Positions 47,926-56,866 of a stretch of 64,000 nt of DNA are shown piece by piece. The position numbers and the translations under genes are program-made. Position 1 is the stretch's first letter; each line of letters begins with the position of its first letter. Where the stretch lies: assembly GCF_039539445.1 (NCBI RefSeq), contig NZ_BAABDD010000008.1, positions 124,001 to 188,000 of the forward strand. Reading direction: 5' to 3'. The notes under the pieces were generated by a model that saw only the letters and a program-made list of their open reading frames with translations, was not told the DNA's origin and made no database searches. The stretch is from Salinactinospora qingdaonensis. Its GTDB lineage: Bacteria > Actinomycetota > Actinomycetes > Streptosporangiales > Streptosporangiaceae.

Positions 47926-48567
47926 CACTTCTCCTCCGAAGTCCGCGTCACCGGAGCGCAGCGAAACCGAATTTTTCCGCCGGGGAAGCTAGTTGAATCT
48001 CCGCATACGTGTAAACCGGGAAAATATAGCCCAAAAAGTTATGTTTCCCCACAAAACATCGGGGAAGTTCAGAGACCTCTACGCGGCGACGCGGAGAAAT
48101 GTCTGGTCATAGCGCTGAGCGTGCGGCTCTACTGCGTGGCGACAGGAACGCGACACGATACCCCGGCATTCGGCGGCAAGTTGTGAGGCCGACTCGCCCA
48201 CCAGCACATGAACTGGAAAAACAGAGATCCCATGGGTGGCGGCATCGACAGCCGAGACCATCGGATGTGAGATGAGGAACACGCCGGACTAGTTCTGTAA
48301 CCGAAAATTCAACCGGTGGCAAAAGTCACGACACTCGCCCAGCACACATGGGGGTCACCTCGAATTCAGCGGTACCTCTACCGGAAGTCCGGAAGAAGCG
48401 CCGAAGGAGGGACGGCGCGGCTTATGGCCGGAGAAGGGTGCCATGGTGAGGCTGCGGTGAAGAGCGTGCAGGCCGCGCCCATGGGGGGGTGTTTCTATGG
48501 GTTTGTCACGCCGGGGGTGGGGTGTAGGTGGGGGTCTGGTGTGTGTCCGGGGCGGAAGGGCGTGATG

Positions 48568-48604
48568 GTCGCTCGTGCCTCGATCGCTGCGCGATCTCGG
48601 CAGC
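48568..48604 (+). repeat. dispersed palindromic repeat, copy 1
   Basis: A 37-base unit containing GATCGCTGCGCGATC, itself a small hairpin. Its exact reverse complement stands at 48843-48879, so the two enclose 238 bases. Confidence 0.8.
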
Positions 48605-48842
48605 CTTGAAAGGGGGCGCTGTGTCTCTGACACATCGCTGTTGTGCCGGGTGCCGCTGGTGTGGGGGGATACACCGGTCGGGCGGTGGCTGAGAGTGCAC
48701 CGGAAGGCGCCGAGCCGCCCCACGCCCGTTTGCCCGGCCACGGTGCCCGCCCCACGCCTGCTTGCCTTGTTGTGGTGGTGGCTCCACGGCGACCCAAGCG
48801 CCGTCGTGGCGCCCGTTCTCCCTCAGGCACCGCCCGCCCCGA

Positions 48843-48879
48843 GCTGCCGAGATCGCGCAGCGATCGAGGCACGAGCGAC
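48843..48879 (-). repeat. dispersed palindromic repeat, copy 2 (inverted)
   Basis: Perfect reverse complement of 48568-48604 over 37 bases. Confidence 0.8.
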
Positions 48880-49030
48880 GAGAAACCCCGCACGCTCTCC
48901 CCAGACCAAAACCACCCCCACCACACCCCTTCAAAAGTGGAGTGTCGCAACCACCACCAGAACTCAAGCCCCCGGCTCCCATGGGGTGGAGTCTGCCGTG
49001 GGGGCGTATCGGGGGGTGTGTGGTGGGAGT

Positions 49031-49705
49031 TTAGGCGGCGCGGATGCTTTGCAGGATGGTGTCGACGTCGTCGGCGGCCGGGGAGTCGTCGAGCCACTGC
49101 ACTCGCAGCACCACCGGCGCACTGTGCTCGCTGACCTGGACGCTGTAGTACACGCCCTCCCCCGTGGCCACAATCTCGCCGCCCTCCTCGTTTCGGTATT
49201 CGACGCCGAACTCATAGCGGCCCGCCCGGTGGAGGCTGGGAGAAATCTCGTAGACCTCGTAGAGCCCATAGGACTCGATCGGCATCAGCGGATCGACCTC
49301 GGTGCCCTCGGTGAGGGCATCCAGTGCGGTCATCGCGTCGTATTCGGCGGTGAAGTCGTTCATGACCTCCAGTTCGATATCGGCCACATCCTCGTCGTTT
49401 CGGTGGTAGAACACCCGCGCGAACCCCTCCATCACCTGGTCACTGGAGAGTTCCTCCCACTGGCCCGGCATGGCGAACGAGATCCCCTCGACCTCGACCC
49501 GCTGCCACCCCGCGGGGTCCTCAGGTGGCAAAGCACCGGCCACGTTCTGACCGTCCTGGCCCTGAGATGACTCGTGCGCTGAACCACCGGCCCCGCGCTG
49601 CGTGGACTCCCCACCCAGCCACTCAGGCAACGTCTGCACCACACTGATAACCGCGACCACAGCCGTGAGCACACTCAACGCCGGCCACACTACTCTCGAC
49701 AACAC
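49031..49705 (-). CDS. membrane-anchored protein of toxin island
   Basis: A 224-residue protein with an N-terminal membrane segment (about 3-25, VVWPALSVLTAVVAVISVV), a Gly/Ser/Gln-rich linker, and an extracellular domain from GWQRVEVEGISFAMPGQWEEL to the end, somewhat like LpqN/PsbP-fold proteins. No sure family. GAGG precedes the GTG at 49705; the open frame to 49864 covers A+T-richer DNA and is doubtful. A decayed paralogue follows the intact immunity gene at 37.5 kb, and here an immunity remnant lies upstream, so it belongs to the toxin cassette. Confidence 0.7.
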   Translation of the reverse strand: MLSRVVWPALSVLTAVVAVISVVQTLPEWLGGESTQRGAGGSAHESSQGQDGQNVAGALPPEDPAGWQRVEVEGISFAMPGQWEELSSDQVMEGFARVFYHRNDEDVADIELEVMNDFTAEYDAMTALDALTEGTEVDPLMPIESYGLYEVYEISPSLHRAGRYEFGVEYRNEEGGEIVATGEGVYYSVQVSEHSAPVVLRVQWLDDSPAADDVDTILQSIRAA

Positions 49706-49931
49706 AACAACCTCACAAACATTTAAACAAATGGGATTTTTCGCTAAAGAAATAGGAGGACCAACGGGGAAATCCAGCCCGCACTCGCACGCGAACTCTT
49801 CCCGCTCCGCACCGGAAAACCTCTTTGGCCATTTTTCAAAGAAAGATCGCACGTGCGTTCCCATCCACCGCTTGCACTGCTCGTTCTCCCGGTGAAAGAA
49901 AGCGACATGGAGCGTCCTCGCGGCAGGAAAA

Positions 49932-50115
49932 TCATCTCAGCTCCGGCGGAGCGTAGGCGGCCTGCCAGACGTCGATGGGAACCAGCCGCGTGTCCTTGGT
50001 CGGCCAGCCGAGGAACCCGGTCCTTTTCTCGGAGATCTCCCCCGCAAGGAGGCGACGCAGGAATTCCATTACGCTCGTATAGCGGCTGTCGAAAACCGCG
50101 ACATCGGTCGACAAT
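49932..50115 (-). pseudogene. C-terminal remnant of an immunity gene
   Basis: The frame ending at 49932 carries FDSRYTSVMEFLRRLLAGEI and GWPTKDTRLVPIDVW, aligning with YRMGVAEFIYSLFDGSV and GWPHENMKLVPIDVW of the immunity protein ending at 37974. The N-terminal two thirds are missing; further upstream the frame reads unrelated G+C-rich DNA. The limits of the remnant are approximate. Confidence 0.6.
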
Positions 50116-50347
50116 TTCGTCCTCGCCCATCGCTCCGTTGGCTGCTTCGACGCGTGGCACCGGGGCGAGCGCGGGCGCGCCTGCCACGACAGGGGGCAGG
50201 GCCATAGGGCCGCCATTTCCGCCGGGGCGCGACGAGCCTCGTTCGCGGCGCCGGCAGTGCTCACGCAACGCCCCGCAGCCTAGGAGGACCCGCCGACAGT
50301 CGCCGGGGACCGCGGCGGGCGCGATGGGTTCGGGAAGGCGGGGGCTC

Positions 50348-51184
50348 TCAGGCGTGCCAGGTGGTGCCGGTGATGCGCTCGTAGACCTCGATGTAGCGGG
50401 AGCGGGTGGCCTCGACGACGTCGGCGGGGATCTCCGGCCCGGGAGGGGTGCGGTCCCACCCGGTGACCGTGCTCGACCAGTCGCGCACGATCTGCTTGTC
50501 GAAGGACTGCTGAGGCTGCCCCGGCTGCCACTCGTCGGCTGGCCAGAACCGCGAAGAGTCCGACGTCAACAGCTCATCGGCCAGCACGAGAGCGCCATCG
50601 GCGCCACGGCCGAACTCCAGCTTGGTGTCGGCGATGATGACACCGCGCCGCGCGGCGAGGTCGGCGCCGCGGCGGTAGATCTCCAGCGTCACCTCGCGCA
50701 GCCGCTCGGCCGTGCCGGCGCCCACCTCCGCGGCGACGTCGGCGAAGGTGATGAACTCGTCGTGGCCCTCGGTGGCCTTGGTCGTGGGTGTGAAGATCGG
50801 CTCGGGCAGCTTCGACGCCTCGACGAGCCCCGGGGGCAGCTCCACGCCGGAGACCGTGCCCTGCTTCTCGTACTCCTTGAGCCCGAGCCCGGTGAGGTAG
50901 CCGCGGGCGATGCACTCCACCGGCAGCATGTCCAGGCGCCGGCACCGCAGCGCGCGGCCGGCCCACTGCTCGGGCACGTCCGTGGCCGAGATCACGTGGT
51001 TGGGCACCACGTCGGCGAGCTGCTCGAACCACCACAGCGAGAGCTGGGTGAGGATCTTGCCCTTGTCCGGGATCGGGGTGGGCAGCACCACGTCGTAGAC
51101 GCTGACGCGGTCGGAGGCCACCAGGATCAGGTCGTCACCGTCGGCGTAGACGTCTCGAACCTTGCCGGAGTGAACCAGTTCCAC
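50348..51184 (-). CDS. purC: SAICAR synthetase
   Basis: A 278-residue phosphoribosylaminoimidazole-succinocarboxamide synthase. It shows the N-terminal [58 protein letters not shown], the [10 protein letters not shown] signature and [12 protein letters not shown]. It joins CAIR with aspartate using ATP in purine synthesis. The GTG at 51184 has AGGTG upstream; the GTG at 51196 is an alternative. No other pur genes are in the window. Confidence 0.93.
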   Translation of the reverse strand: MELVHSGKVRDVYADGDDLILVASDRVSVYDVVLPTPIPDKGKILTQLSLWWFEQLADVVPNHVISATDVPEQWAGRALRCRRLDMLPVECIARGYLTGLGLKEYEKQGTVSGVELPPGLVEASKLPEPIFTPTTKATEGHDEFITFADVAAEVGAGTAERLREVTLEIYRRGADLAARRGVIIADTKLEFGRGADGALVLADELLTSDSSRFWPADEWQPGQPQQSFDKQIVRDWSSTVTGWDRTPPGPEIPADVVEATRSRYIEVYERITGTTWHA

Positions 51185-51671
51185 GATGCACCTCACGTAT
51201 CACGATCTCGCGCCCGCGCCCTTGCGGGGCCGGTAACCGGCCCGCACGACAGGTGCGCCCTGTCTCCAGCGCGCGCCGTGGCCACCGGGCTTGCTGCTCG
51301 CTGCACGTCCCATCCGCGATGACCACGAGCGCCCTCAGCGTACTAGGTTCTGTTGTTCGGACGGCTGGGGTGTGAGGACTGTGGGAGTGTTCTTCGTTCG
51401 CTCCTGCCTCGATCGCTTCGCGATCTCGGCAGCCTGCGGAGCAACAGCGGAGGCGCTCACCCGCTTTTCGCCCACCGCTCGCCCTCGCCGAACATCAGGC
51501 CGACGAAGTGCCGTCGCCGTGAGCACGACCGGTGCCGCGCCGGCCGTGGTTGCCCGAATGCGGGGTGGGTGCGTCCGGCCGCACCTGCCAGGAGGCTCCG
51601 CTGTTCGCGCCGACCGGCGCGAACAGCGCGCGAAATCAACCATAACCGCGGGACAGGCCGCGGGGCCGGTG
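51185..51671. other. gene-free stretch before purC
   Basis: Holds the purC promoter side and a 121-base repeat (51344-51464) shared with 60539-60657. No gene seen. Confidence 0.45.
51344..51464 (+). repeat. dispersed repeat, long copy A
   Basis: It begins TAGGTTCTGTT and ends GCGCTCACCCGC, the same ends as 60539-60657, with most bases alike between (roughly 80% by eye). It contains the GATCGC-TT-CGCGATC palindromic core at 51411-51425. Confidence 0.7.
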
Positions 51672-51917
51672 CTAGAGGCGGCTCTCCTTGACGGCGGTGA
51701 GGAAGGCCGACCATTCGGCCGTAGGCAGGTGGAGGCGTTCCCCGGCGGGTCTGGTGGAGTCGCGCAACGCCACAGCGGTGGAGAGGTCGGCGGCCTCCAC
51801 GCACGCGCCTTTGGAGCTGCTGTGGGAGCTCCGGTGCCAGAGCGCGCCGGTGTCGTCGGTGTGATTGGCGTCTCGGTTGCCGCCGTAGCTGAGCGTGCGC
51901 CGTTGCAAAGAGGACAT
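51672..51917 (-). CDS. DUF397-family protein
   Basis: An 81-residue protein with the DUF397 pattern: WHRSSHSSSKGACVEAADL, VALRDSTRP and a final LPTAEWSAFLTAVK. DUF397 proteins of actinomycetes are usually encoded next to an XRE-type regulator of the BldB/WhiJ kind, with which they form regulatory pairs. Here no such regulator is adjacent, so this is an orphan copy. GGAGGCGC stands before the ATG at 51917. Confidence 0.85.
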   Translation of the reverse strand: MSSLQRRTLSYGGNRDANHTDDTGALWHRSSHSSSKGACVEAADLSTAVALRDSTRPAGERLHLPTAEWSAFLTAVKESRL

Positions 51918-52227
51918 GATCGTTGCGCCTCCCGCTTGCTGTGGGTTCCAGGGACAGTGGACACCTACGTGTCTAGAGACTTCCCACCGGGTGGCGGCAG
52001 GGAACGCCGCGTGGTCGACGAAAGGGCCGGCGAACGGCGGGGACCGGGGCTGTTGCCCGGCGCAGCCGACGGAGTTTTTCCATGCCGGGTCATGGCCTGG
52101 GCAGCTCGGAGTCAACAGACGGGCCGAAACTCCTGCCCCAGGTAAACCAAAAGGCGGAGTCAAACAGCTACTCTTTGCATTCAAAGCTTCACCAACTGTG
52201 GGATAAGCAGAGAGGATCGACCCGCCT
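51918..52227. other. divergent intergenic region before EPS locus
   Basis: Must contain the promoter of the exopolysaccharide genes. A somewhat A+T-richer part is at 52140-52205. No gene, hairpin or clear promoter recognised. Confidence 0.35.
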
Positions 52228-53166
52228 ATGGACGCCACCGCTTCCGGCCCGGAACTCGCGGACTACGTCGCCTTGGCGCGGCGGCACTGGTGGCGCATCG
52301 CCGCCGGAGCGCTGGGCGGGGGGATGGCCGCCGCCATCGTGTTGCTGGTACTCCCCCCGACCTACACGGCGACCGCGGCGGTGCAGGTGCGCCCCACCGG
52401 CGCCGCCGAACTGACGGGGGAGCTGTCCGGCCGCACCAACGGCGGGGTCAATCTCGACACCGAGGCCCAGGTCGTGCGGTCGAACCAGGTAGCCGAACCG
52501 GCAGTGTCGGCGCTGGCTACCGGGGAGGACCTCGACGAAGTGCGTGAGCGGCTCACCATCACGGTGCCGCCCAACAGCAGCGTGCTGCGGATCGGCTACT
52601 CCGCCGCTTCGGCCGAGGAAGCGCGGGACGGGGCCACGGCGTTCGCCGAGGCCTACTTGAGCCACCGTAAAGACACGGTCACGGGCTACCTCGACACGCG
52701 GCTGCAAGCGCTGCGCAGCGAACTCGACGGCCAGCGCGAAGCGCTGACGGAGCTGGCCGAGACCGCGGCCACCGAGACCGGTGCGGTCAAGACGAGCGCC
52801 ACCACCCGCATCACCGCGACCCGCGACGAGATCTCGTCGTTGAACAGCCAGATCAGCGAACTCAGCACGGTACGGGCCTCCCTGGACCCCGGTCAGGTCA
52901 TCACCGCGGCCACCGCGCCGGAGTCGCCCAGTTCGCCGGTGCCGGCGCTGTGGCTGAGCAGCGGGACGCTGCTCGGGCTGGCGACAGGGGTGCTCACCGC
53001 GCATCTGGCCGAACGGTCGGGGCCCCGGCCGCCCCGGTCGAGCAGAGGACGTCACGCCGGAAGGGCCGCGCTCTCGCCCGCCGCGGCACCCGCCGCCGAG
53101 GAGCCCGGCGCCGCCGAGGACGCCACCGCGACCCACACCGGCGCCGACCTCGCTACGCAGCGCTGA
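52228..53166 (+). CDS. Wzz-type polysaccharide chain-length protein
   Basis: A 312-residue protein with a membrane segment near residues 24-46 (AAGALGGGMAAAIVLLVLPP), a Wzz-like external domain with helical stretches (LQALRSELDGQREALTELAE, ISSLNSQISELSTVRASLDP) and a second membrane segment near 238-258. The C-terminal tail is Arg/Pro/Ala-rich and has no kinase domain. Such proteins set the length of exported glycans. Its stop overlaps the next start (TGATG), so it leads the exopolysaccharide operon. Confidence 0.82.
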   Translation: MDATASGPELADYVALARRHWWRIAAGALGGGMAAAIVLLVLPPTYTATAAVQVRPTGAAELTGELSGRTNGGVNLDTEAQVVRSNQVAEPAVSALATGEDLDEVRERLTITVPPNSSVLRIGYSAASAEEARDGATAFAEAYLSHRKDTVTGYLDTRLQALRSELDGQREALTELAETAATETGAVKTSATTRITATRDEISSLNSQISELSTVRASLDPGQVITAATAPESPSSPVPALWLSSGTLLGLATGVLTAHLAERSGPRPPRSSRGRHAGRAALSPAAAPAAEEPGAAEDATATHTGADLATQR

Positions 53167-54548
53167 TGAGCACGCGCCACAACACCGCCGTGGCCGCCCC
53201 CTCCCCGCCCTCGTCCGGCGGGGTGCGGCTCGGGACGGGGTGGCCGTTCGTGGCCCTGTTCGCGGGCTACCCGCTGTGGTGGGCGCTGGGGTTGGGCCGG
53301 TTCGCTTTCTGGGTGTTCGCGGTTCCGATGGCCGTGGAGCTGGTGCGCCGCCACCGCATGTACGGGCTGCGGGTCCCGCCGGGCTTCGTGCTGTGGGTGC
53401 TGTTTTTGGTGTGGGCCGTGGTGGGCCTGGCGCTGATCGGGCTCACCCCGCCGGGGGCGCTGCCGGGCAGCGCCGGTGCCCTCGGAGCGCTGGCGCGCGT
53501 GGGCACCTACCTCGCGCTGACGGTGCTGCTGCTCTACGTGGGCAACCTTTCTCGGCGTGAGCTGTCCGACCTGCGGGTGGCGCGGGCGCTGGGGTGGCTG
53601 GGCCTGGCCACGGTCGCCGGCGGGCTGCTGGGGACGTTCGCGCCCCATGTGGAGTTCACCGCTCCGCTGGAGCTGGCGCTGCCGGCGTCGCTGGCCGCCG
53701 ACCCCTATGTGCGGGACCTGATCCATCCGGCGGCGGCGCAGTTCATGAACGTGCTCGGCTACGAGGCCCCGCGCCCCAAGGCGCCGTGGGAGTACACCAA
53801 CACGTGGGGCAACAACCTTTCGCTGCTCCTGGTGTGGCTGGTCATCGGCTGGATCTGCCGCGGCTCGGGGTGGCGGCGCTGGGCGGCCGGCGCCGCCCTC
53901 GGGCTGGCCCTCGTCCCGATCGTCTACTCGCTCAACCGCGGGTTGTGGGTGGGACTGGCGCTGTCGCTGCTGTTCGTCCTGGTGCAACTGCTGCGGCGCG
54001 GCCGGACGGCTGAGGTGGCGCTGTGCGTGTTGGCGAGCGGTGCCGTGGCGGCGGTGCTCCTGGTGTCGCCGCTGATGGGGGTCATGTCGGAGCGCGTGGC
54101 CAACCCCCACAGCGACGCGGGCCGGGCTGCCGACAGCATGGCGGCGGTGGCCGCCGCCAACGCCTCGCCGATCGCGGGGTGGGGGTCGACGCGGGAGGTG
54201 CTGGGCAGCAGCCAGTCGATCGCGGTCGGCAAGTCCCCGGAATGTCCGCAGTGCGGCAACAGCGTCATCGGCAACAACGGGCAACTGTGGCTGCTGCTGG
54301 TGGCCAACGGCTGGGGCGGTACGGCGCTGTTCCTCAGCTTCTTCGGATTCACCGTGTGGCGCCACCGCCACGACGTCTCCTTGGTCGGCTCGGGGGCACT
54401 CCTGACGATCCTGCTGCTCTTTTGGTACATGTTCTGGTACGTAGCGTTGACGGCGCCGCTGGCGATATCCCTCACCGGCGTTGCGCTGCTGTGGCGGCGA
54501 GGCGCCCGCGGAGGCACCGCAGCCGCGGTTCGGGGGGATGCCGGGTGA
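53166..54548 (+). CDS. O-antigen ligase/polymerase-family protein
   Basis: A 460-residue polytopic protein with about 10-12 membrane segments and a large external loop (about 195-250, PHVEFTAPLELALPASLAADPYV...). The Arg-containing segment YSLNRGLWVGLALSLL matches the conserved R-G motif of Wzy_C/O-antigen ligases. It should polymerise or ligate glycan repeat units outside the cell. The start ATG overlaps the Wzz stop; its own stop overlaps the following GTG. Confidence 0.85.
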   Translation: MSTRHNTAVAAPSPPSSGGVRLGTGWPFVALFAGYPLWWALGLGRFAFWVFAVPMAVELVRRHRMYGLRVPPGFVLWVLFLVWAVVGLALIGLTPPGALPGSAGALGALARVGTYLALTVLLLYVGNLSRRELSDLRVARALGWLGLATVAGGLLGTFAPHVEFTAPLELALPASLAADPYVRDLIHPAAAQFMNVLGYEAPRPKAPWEYTNTWGNNLSLLLVWLVIGWICRGSGWRRWAAGAALGLALVPIVYSLNRGLWVGLALSLLFVLVQLLRRGRTAEVALCVLASGAVAAVLLVSPLMGVMSERVANPHSDAGRAADSMAAVAAANASPIAGWGSTREVLGSSQSIAVGKSPECPQCGNSVIGNNGQLWLLLVANGWGGTALFLSFFGFTVWRHRHDVSLVGSGALLTILLLFWYMFWYVALTAPLAISLTGVALLWRRGARGGTAAAVRGDAG

Positions 54549-55789
54549 TCAACGGTGAGACGAGCTACCTGACCCACCTGGCCGAAGTGCTGTGGCCCTG
54601 CGGTGGCCTGATGGGGCGGGGCGGGCAGCGGCCGGTGCTGGGCGCGGCCCAGTTGGCCCCCCAATACGGCGGCGAGGTGCGCGAGTACCTGCCAGTGCCC
54701 TCGGCGCACAAGCCACGGGTCATCCTGCCGGTGACGCACCGCTATGCGGCGGCACGTGGGATAGTTGCCTTCGGGCAACGGCACTCGTTCGCCGAACGGT
54801 TGCGTACCTCCCTGTTGAGCACCGCCTTCGCCAGTGGTGTGGCGCCGCTGCTGCTGCGCGATCGGCTGCGGGTGGCCGCGGGACGCACGATCGAGCATGC
54901 CCTCTCGGCGGCGCTGGACCGCGAGGTGATCATCGCGATCCATGTAGGGCCGCCGCGCGCTAACCGCAAGCCGGTCCTGCTGCTGCTCACCCCCGGTGGG
55001 CGGGTGGTGGGCTACGCCAAGGTGGGTGTGAACGCACTGACGTCGCGGCTGGTGCGCTCGGAGACGGCAGCGCTGAACCGGCTCGTCAGCGCCCGCCTGC
55101 CCGACATCACCGTGCCGCGGCTGCTGCACTCGGGAGAGTGGAACGGCCACCCGCTGCTGGTGCAGGAAGCGCTGCCGGTGGGAGAGCAGACCGAACGGCC
55201 CACCCGTCGACAGTTGCTGCGCTGCGTCACCCAGATCTTCGCGTTGGGGCGGGGACGGGAGGTACGGCTGTCTCGCAGCGAATACCGGCGTCACCTGCTG
55301 CGCCGCGTCGACGCTCTAGGGGCGCGGCCTGAGGCTCCCGCGCTGCGCGCGACCCTGGAGCGGCTCCCCGACGTGGGGATGCCGTTCGGCGCCTGGCACG
55401 GCGACCTGACCCGGTGGAACATCGCGAGCACGCCGCGGCGCGCATTCGTCTGGGACTGGGAGCGGTTGGCCTTCGACGTGCCCGCCGGCTTCGACGCGCT
55501 GCACTACGAACTCAACGAGTCGGTGCAGATCGGCGTGCACCAAGGGGTGCACCGCTGGCTCGACAGCGGCGCGTGGCTGCTGCGCGACCCGCTGCTGCGA
55601 GCCACCGGGCTGCGCCCTGAGGCGGTGTCCACAGTCATGGCGCTGTACCTGATCGATCTCGCGACCCGCTATCTGCACGACCGCCAGGCCGAGGCGGGCA
55701 GCAACCTCGCGGCCATCGACGACTGGCTGCTGCCCGCCCTGGCCAGTCTGGAGGAACGCGCAGCCCACGAGGCCGGCGACGCCCACTGA
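54545..55789 (+). CDS. APH-like phosphotransferase
   Basis: A 414-residue protein whose second half is an aminoglycoside-phosphotransferase-type kinase fold: VGYAKVGVNALTSRLVRSE (ATP-binding Lys side), WHGDLTRWNIA (catalytic Asp/Asn) and VWDWERLAFD (metal Asp). The first about 120 residues are unrecognised. In an exopolysaccharide operon it could phosphorylate a sugar precursor or teichoic-like unit; substrate unknown. The GTG start overlaps the polymerase stop as GTGA. Confidence 0.75.
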   Translation: MINGETSYLTHLAEVLWPCGGLMGRGGQRPVLGAAQLAPQYGGEVREYLPVPSAHKPRVILPVTHRYAAARGIVAFGQRHSFAERLRTSLLSTAFASGVAPLLLRDRLRVAAGRTIEHALSAALDREVIIAIHVGPPRANRKPVLLLLTPGGRVVGYAKVGVNALTSRLVRSETAALNRLVSARLPDITVPRLLHSGEWNGHPLLVQEALPVGEQTERPTRRQLLRCVTQIFALGRGREVRLSRSEYRRHLLRRVDALGARPEAPALRATLERLPDVGMPFGAWHGDLTRWNIASTPRRAFVWDWERLAFDVPAGFDALHYELNESVQIGVHQGVHRWLDSGAWLLRDPLLRATGLRPEAVSTVMALYLIDLATRYLHDRQAEAGSNLAAIDDWLLPALASLEERAAHEAGDAH

Positions 55790-55891
55790 GCCGTCCCGAC
55801 CCCGCCTGTGCGGCCCTCGCCCCCGCTCAGCCGCCACGGGCGGCTGCCCCTGCCCGTCCCCCACAGTGACGACGAGGAGCACTCCCCCGCC

Positions 55892-56770
55892 ATGCCCAAC
55901 GGTCCCAGCAACCTCCCGCGACGCCTCGCCTCGGCCGGACGCCCGCTGCTCACAGCGCCCCTGAACGGGATGGCTCATCTCACGCAGCACTTGCGGTGCC
56001 TGCCCACGTTCCTGATCATCGGCGCCCAGCGGTGCGGGACCACGTCGCTGTTCAAGGCCCTGCGCCAGCACCCGTGCCTCATGGGGCCGATCGTGGGCAA
56101 GGGGGTGCACTACTTCGATGTCCAATACGAGCGCGATCTGAACTTTTACCGAGGGCGCTTTCCCACGCGCGCGATGGCCAGAGCCCGAGGCAGCGGCGAG
56201 GGAGCGCAGATCGGTGAGTCGAGCCCCTACTACCTGTTCCACCCCCTGGTGCCGGAGCGGGTCGCCCGCGACCTCCCGGGGGTGCGGGTGATCGTGGCGC
56301 TGCGCGACCCGGTGGAGCGCGCCTACTCCGCCCACGCCCACGAAACCGCCCGCGGCTATGAGACCCAGCCCTTCGAGCGGGCCCTGGAAATGGAGGGAGA
56401 GCGGCTGGCGCGCGAGGAACAGCACCTGCTCGACGGCGGCTGCTCGTTCAGCCACCGCCACCACGCCTACCTGGCCCGCGGCCACTACATCGACCAACTG
56501 CTGCGCTGGGAGCACCACCTCGGCCGCGACCGGATGCACGTGGTGGAGAGCGAGGCGTTCTTCACGGCGCCAGCGACCGTCTTCGCCGACATCGAGGCGT
56601 TCCTGGGCCTGCCCCACCACACCGGCGTGCGCTTCGACCGCCATAACGCGCGCCCGCGCGCGGGGTTGCCGGCACGGCTGCGCGACCAACTGGCTGAGCA
56701 TTTCGCCCCCTACGACGAGCGGCTGGCCCGATGGTGGGGCCGCACTCCGGGGTGGCGTCGCCGAGAGTGA
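55892..56770 (+). CDS. sulfotransferase
   Basis: A 292-residue PAPS-dependent sulfotransferase. The 5'-phosphosulfate loop is IGAQRCGTTSLFKALRQHP and the 3'-phosphate site is VALRDPVERAYSAHAHE; GVHYFDVQYERDLNFYRGRF and SPYYLFHPLVPERV fit the glycan sulfotransferase (NodH/heparan type) group. It should sulfate a sugar of the polymer made by the neighbouring genes. The ATG at 55892 starts 25 residues before the conserved domain. Confidence 0.87.
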   Translation: MPNGPSNLPRRLASAGRPLLTAPLNGMAHLTQHLRCLPTFLIIGAQRCGTTSLFKALRQHPCLMGPIVGKGVHYFDVQYERDLNFYRGRFPTRAMARARGSGEGAQIGESSPYYLFHPLVPERVARDLPGVRVIVALRDPVERAYSAHAHETARGYETQPFERALEMEGERLAREEQHLLDGGCSFSHRHHAYLARGHYIDQLLRWEHHLGRDRMHVVESEAFFTAPATVFADIEAFLGLPHHTGVRFDRHNARPRAGLPARLRDQLAEHFAPYDERLARWWGRTPGWRRRE

Positions 56771-56866
56771 GGGCCGCCTGCGCCGCGCCCTAGCCACGGG
56801 CAGCGCACGAGCGGTCCCGAGCGAGCCGGCACGACCCGACGAGAGCGCGAGAGGAAACCAGCGAAG

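Larger units (their letters stand above)
47851..49030. other. long gene-free stretch before the RHS gene
   Basis: The part up to about 48060 is the RHS promoter and leader: a hairpin at 47901-47925 and an A+T-rich patch with TATATT at 48028-48023 on the minus strand. The rest is G+C-rich, with an inverted pair of 37-bp repeats at 48568-48604 and 48843-48879 and a direct similarity of 48963-49030 with 37407-37461. No believable gene is found. Confidence 0.5.

Noticed and set aside
48316..49570. Several open frames in the 48.3-49.5 kb stretch
   Set aside because: They run through the inverted repeats or antisense to the membrane-anchored protein and have no ribosome sites or domains.
49706..49864. 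N-terminal extension of the 49031 protein to 49864
   Set aside because: The added residues precede the membrane segment, have a different base composition and no ribosome site; the GTG at 49705 fits better.
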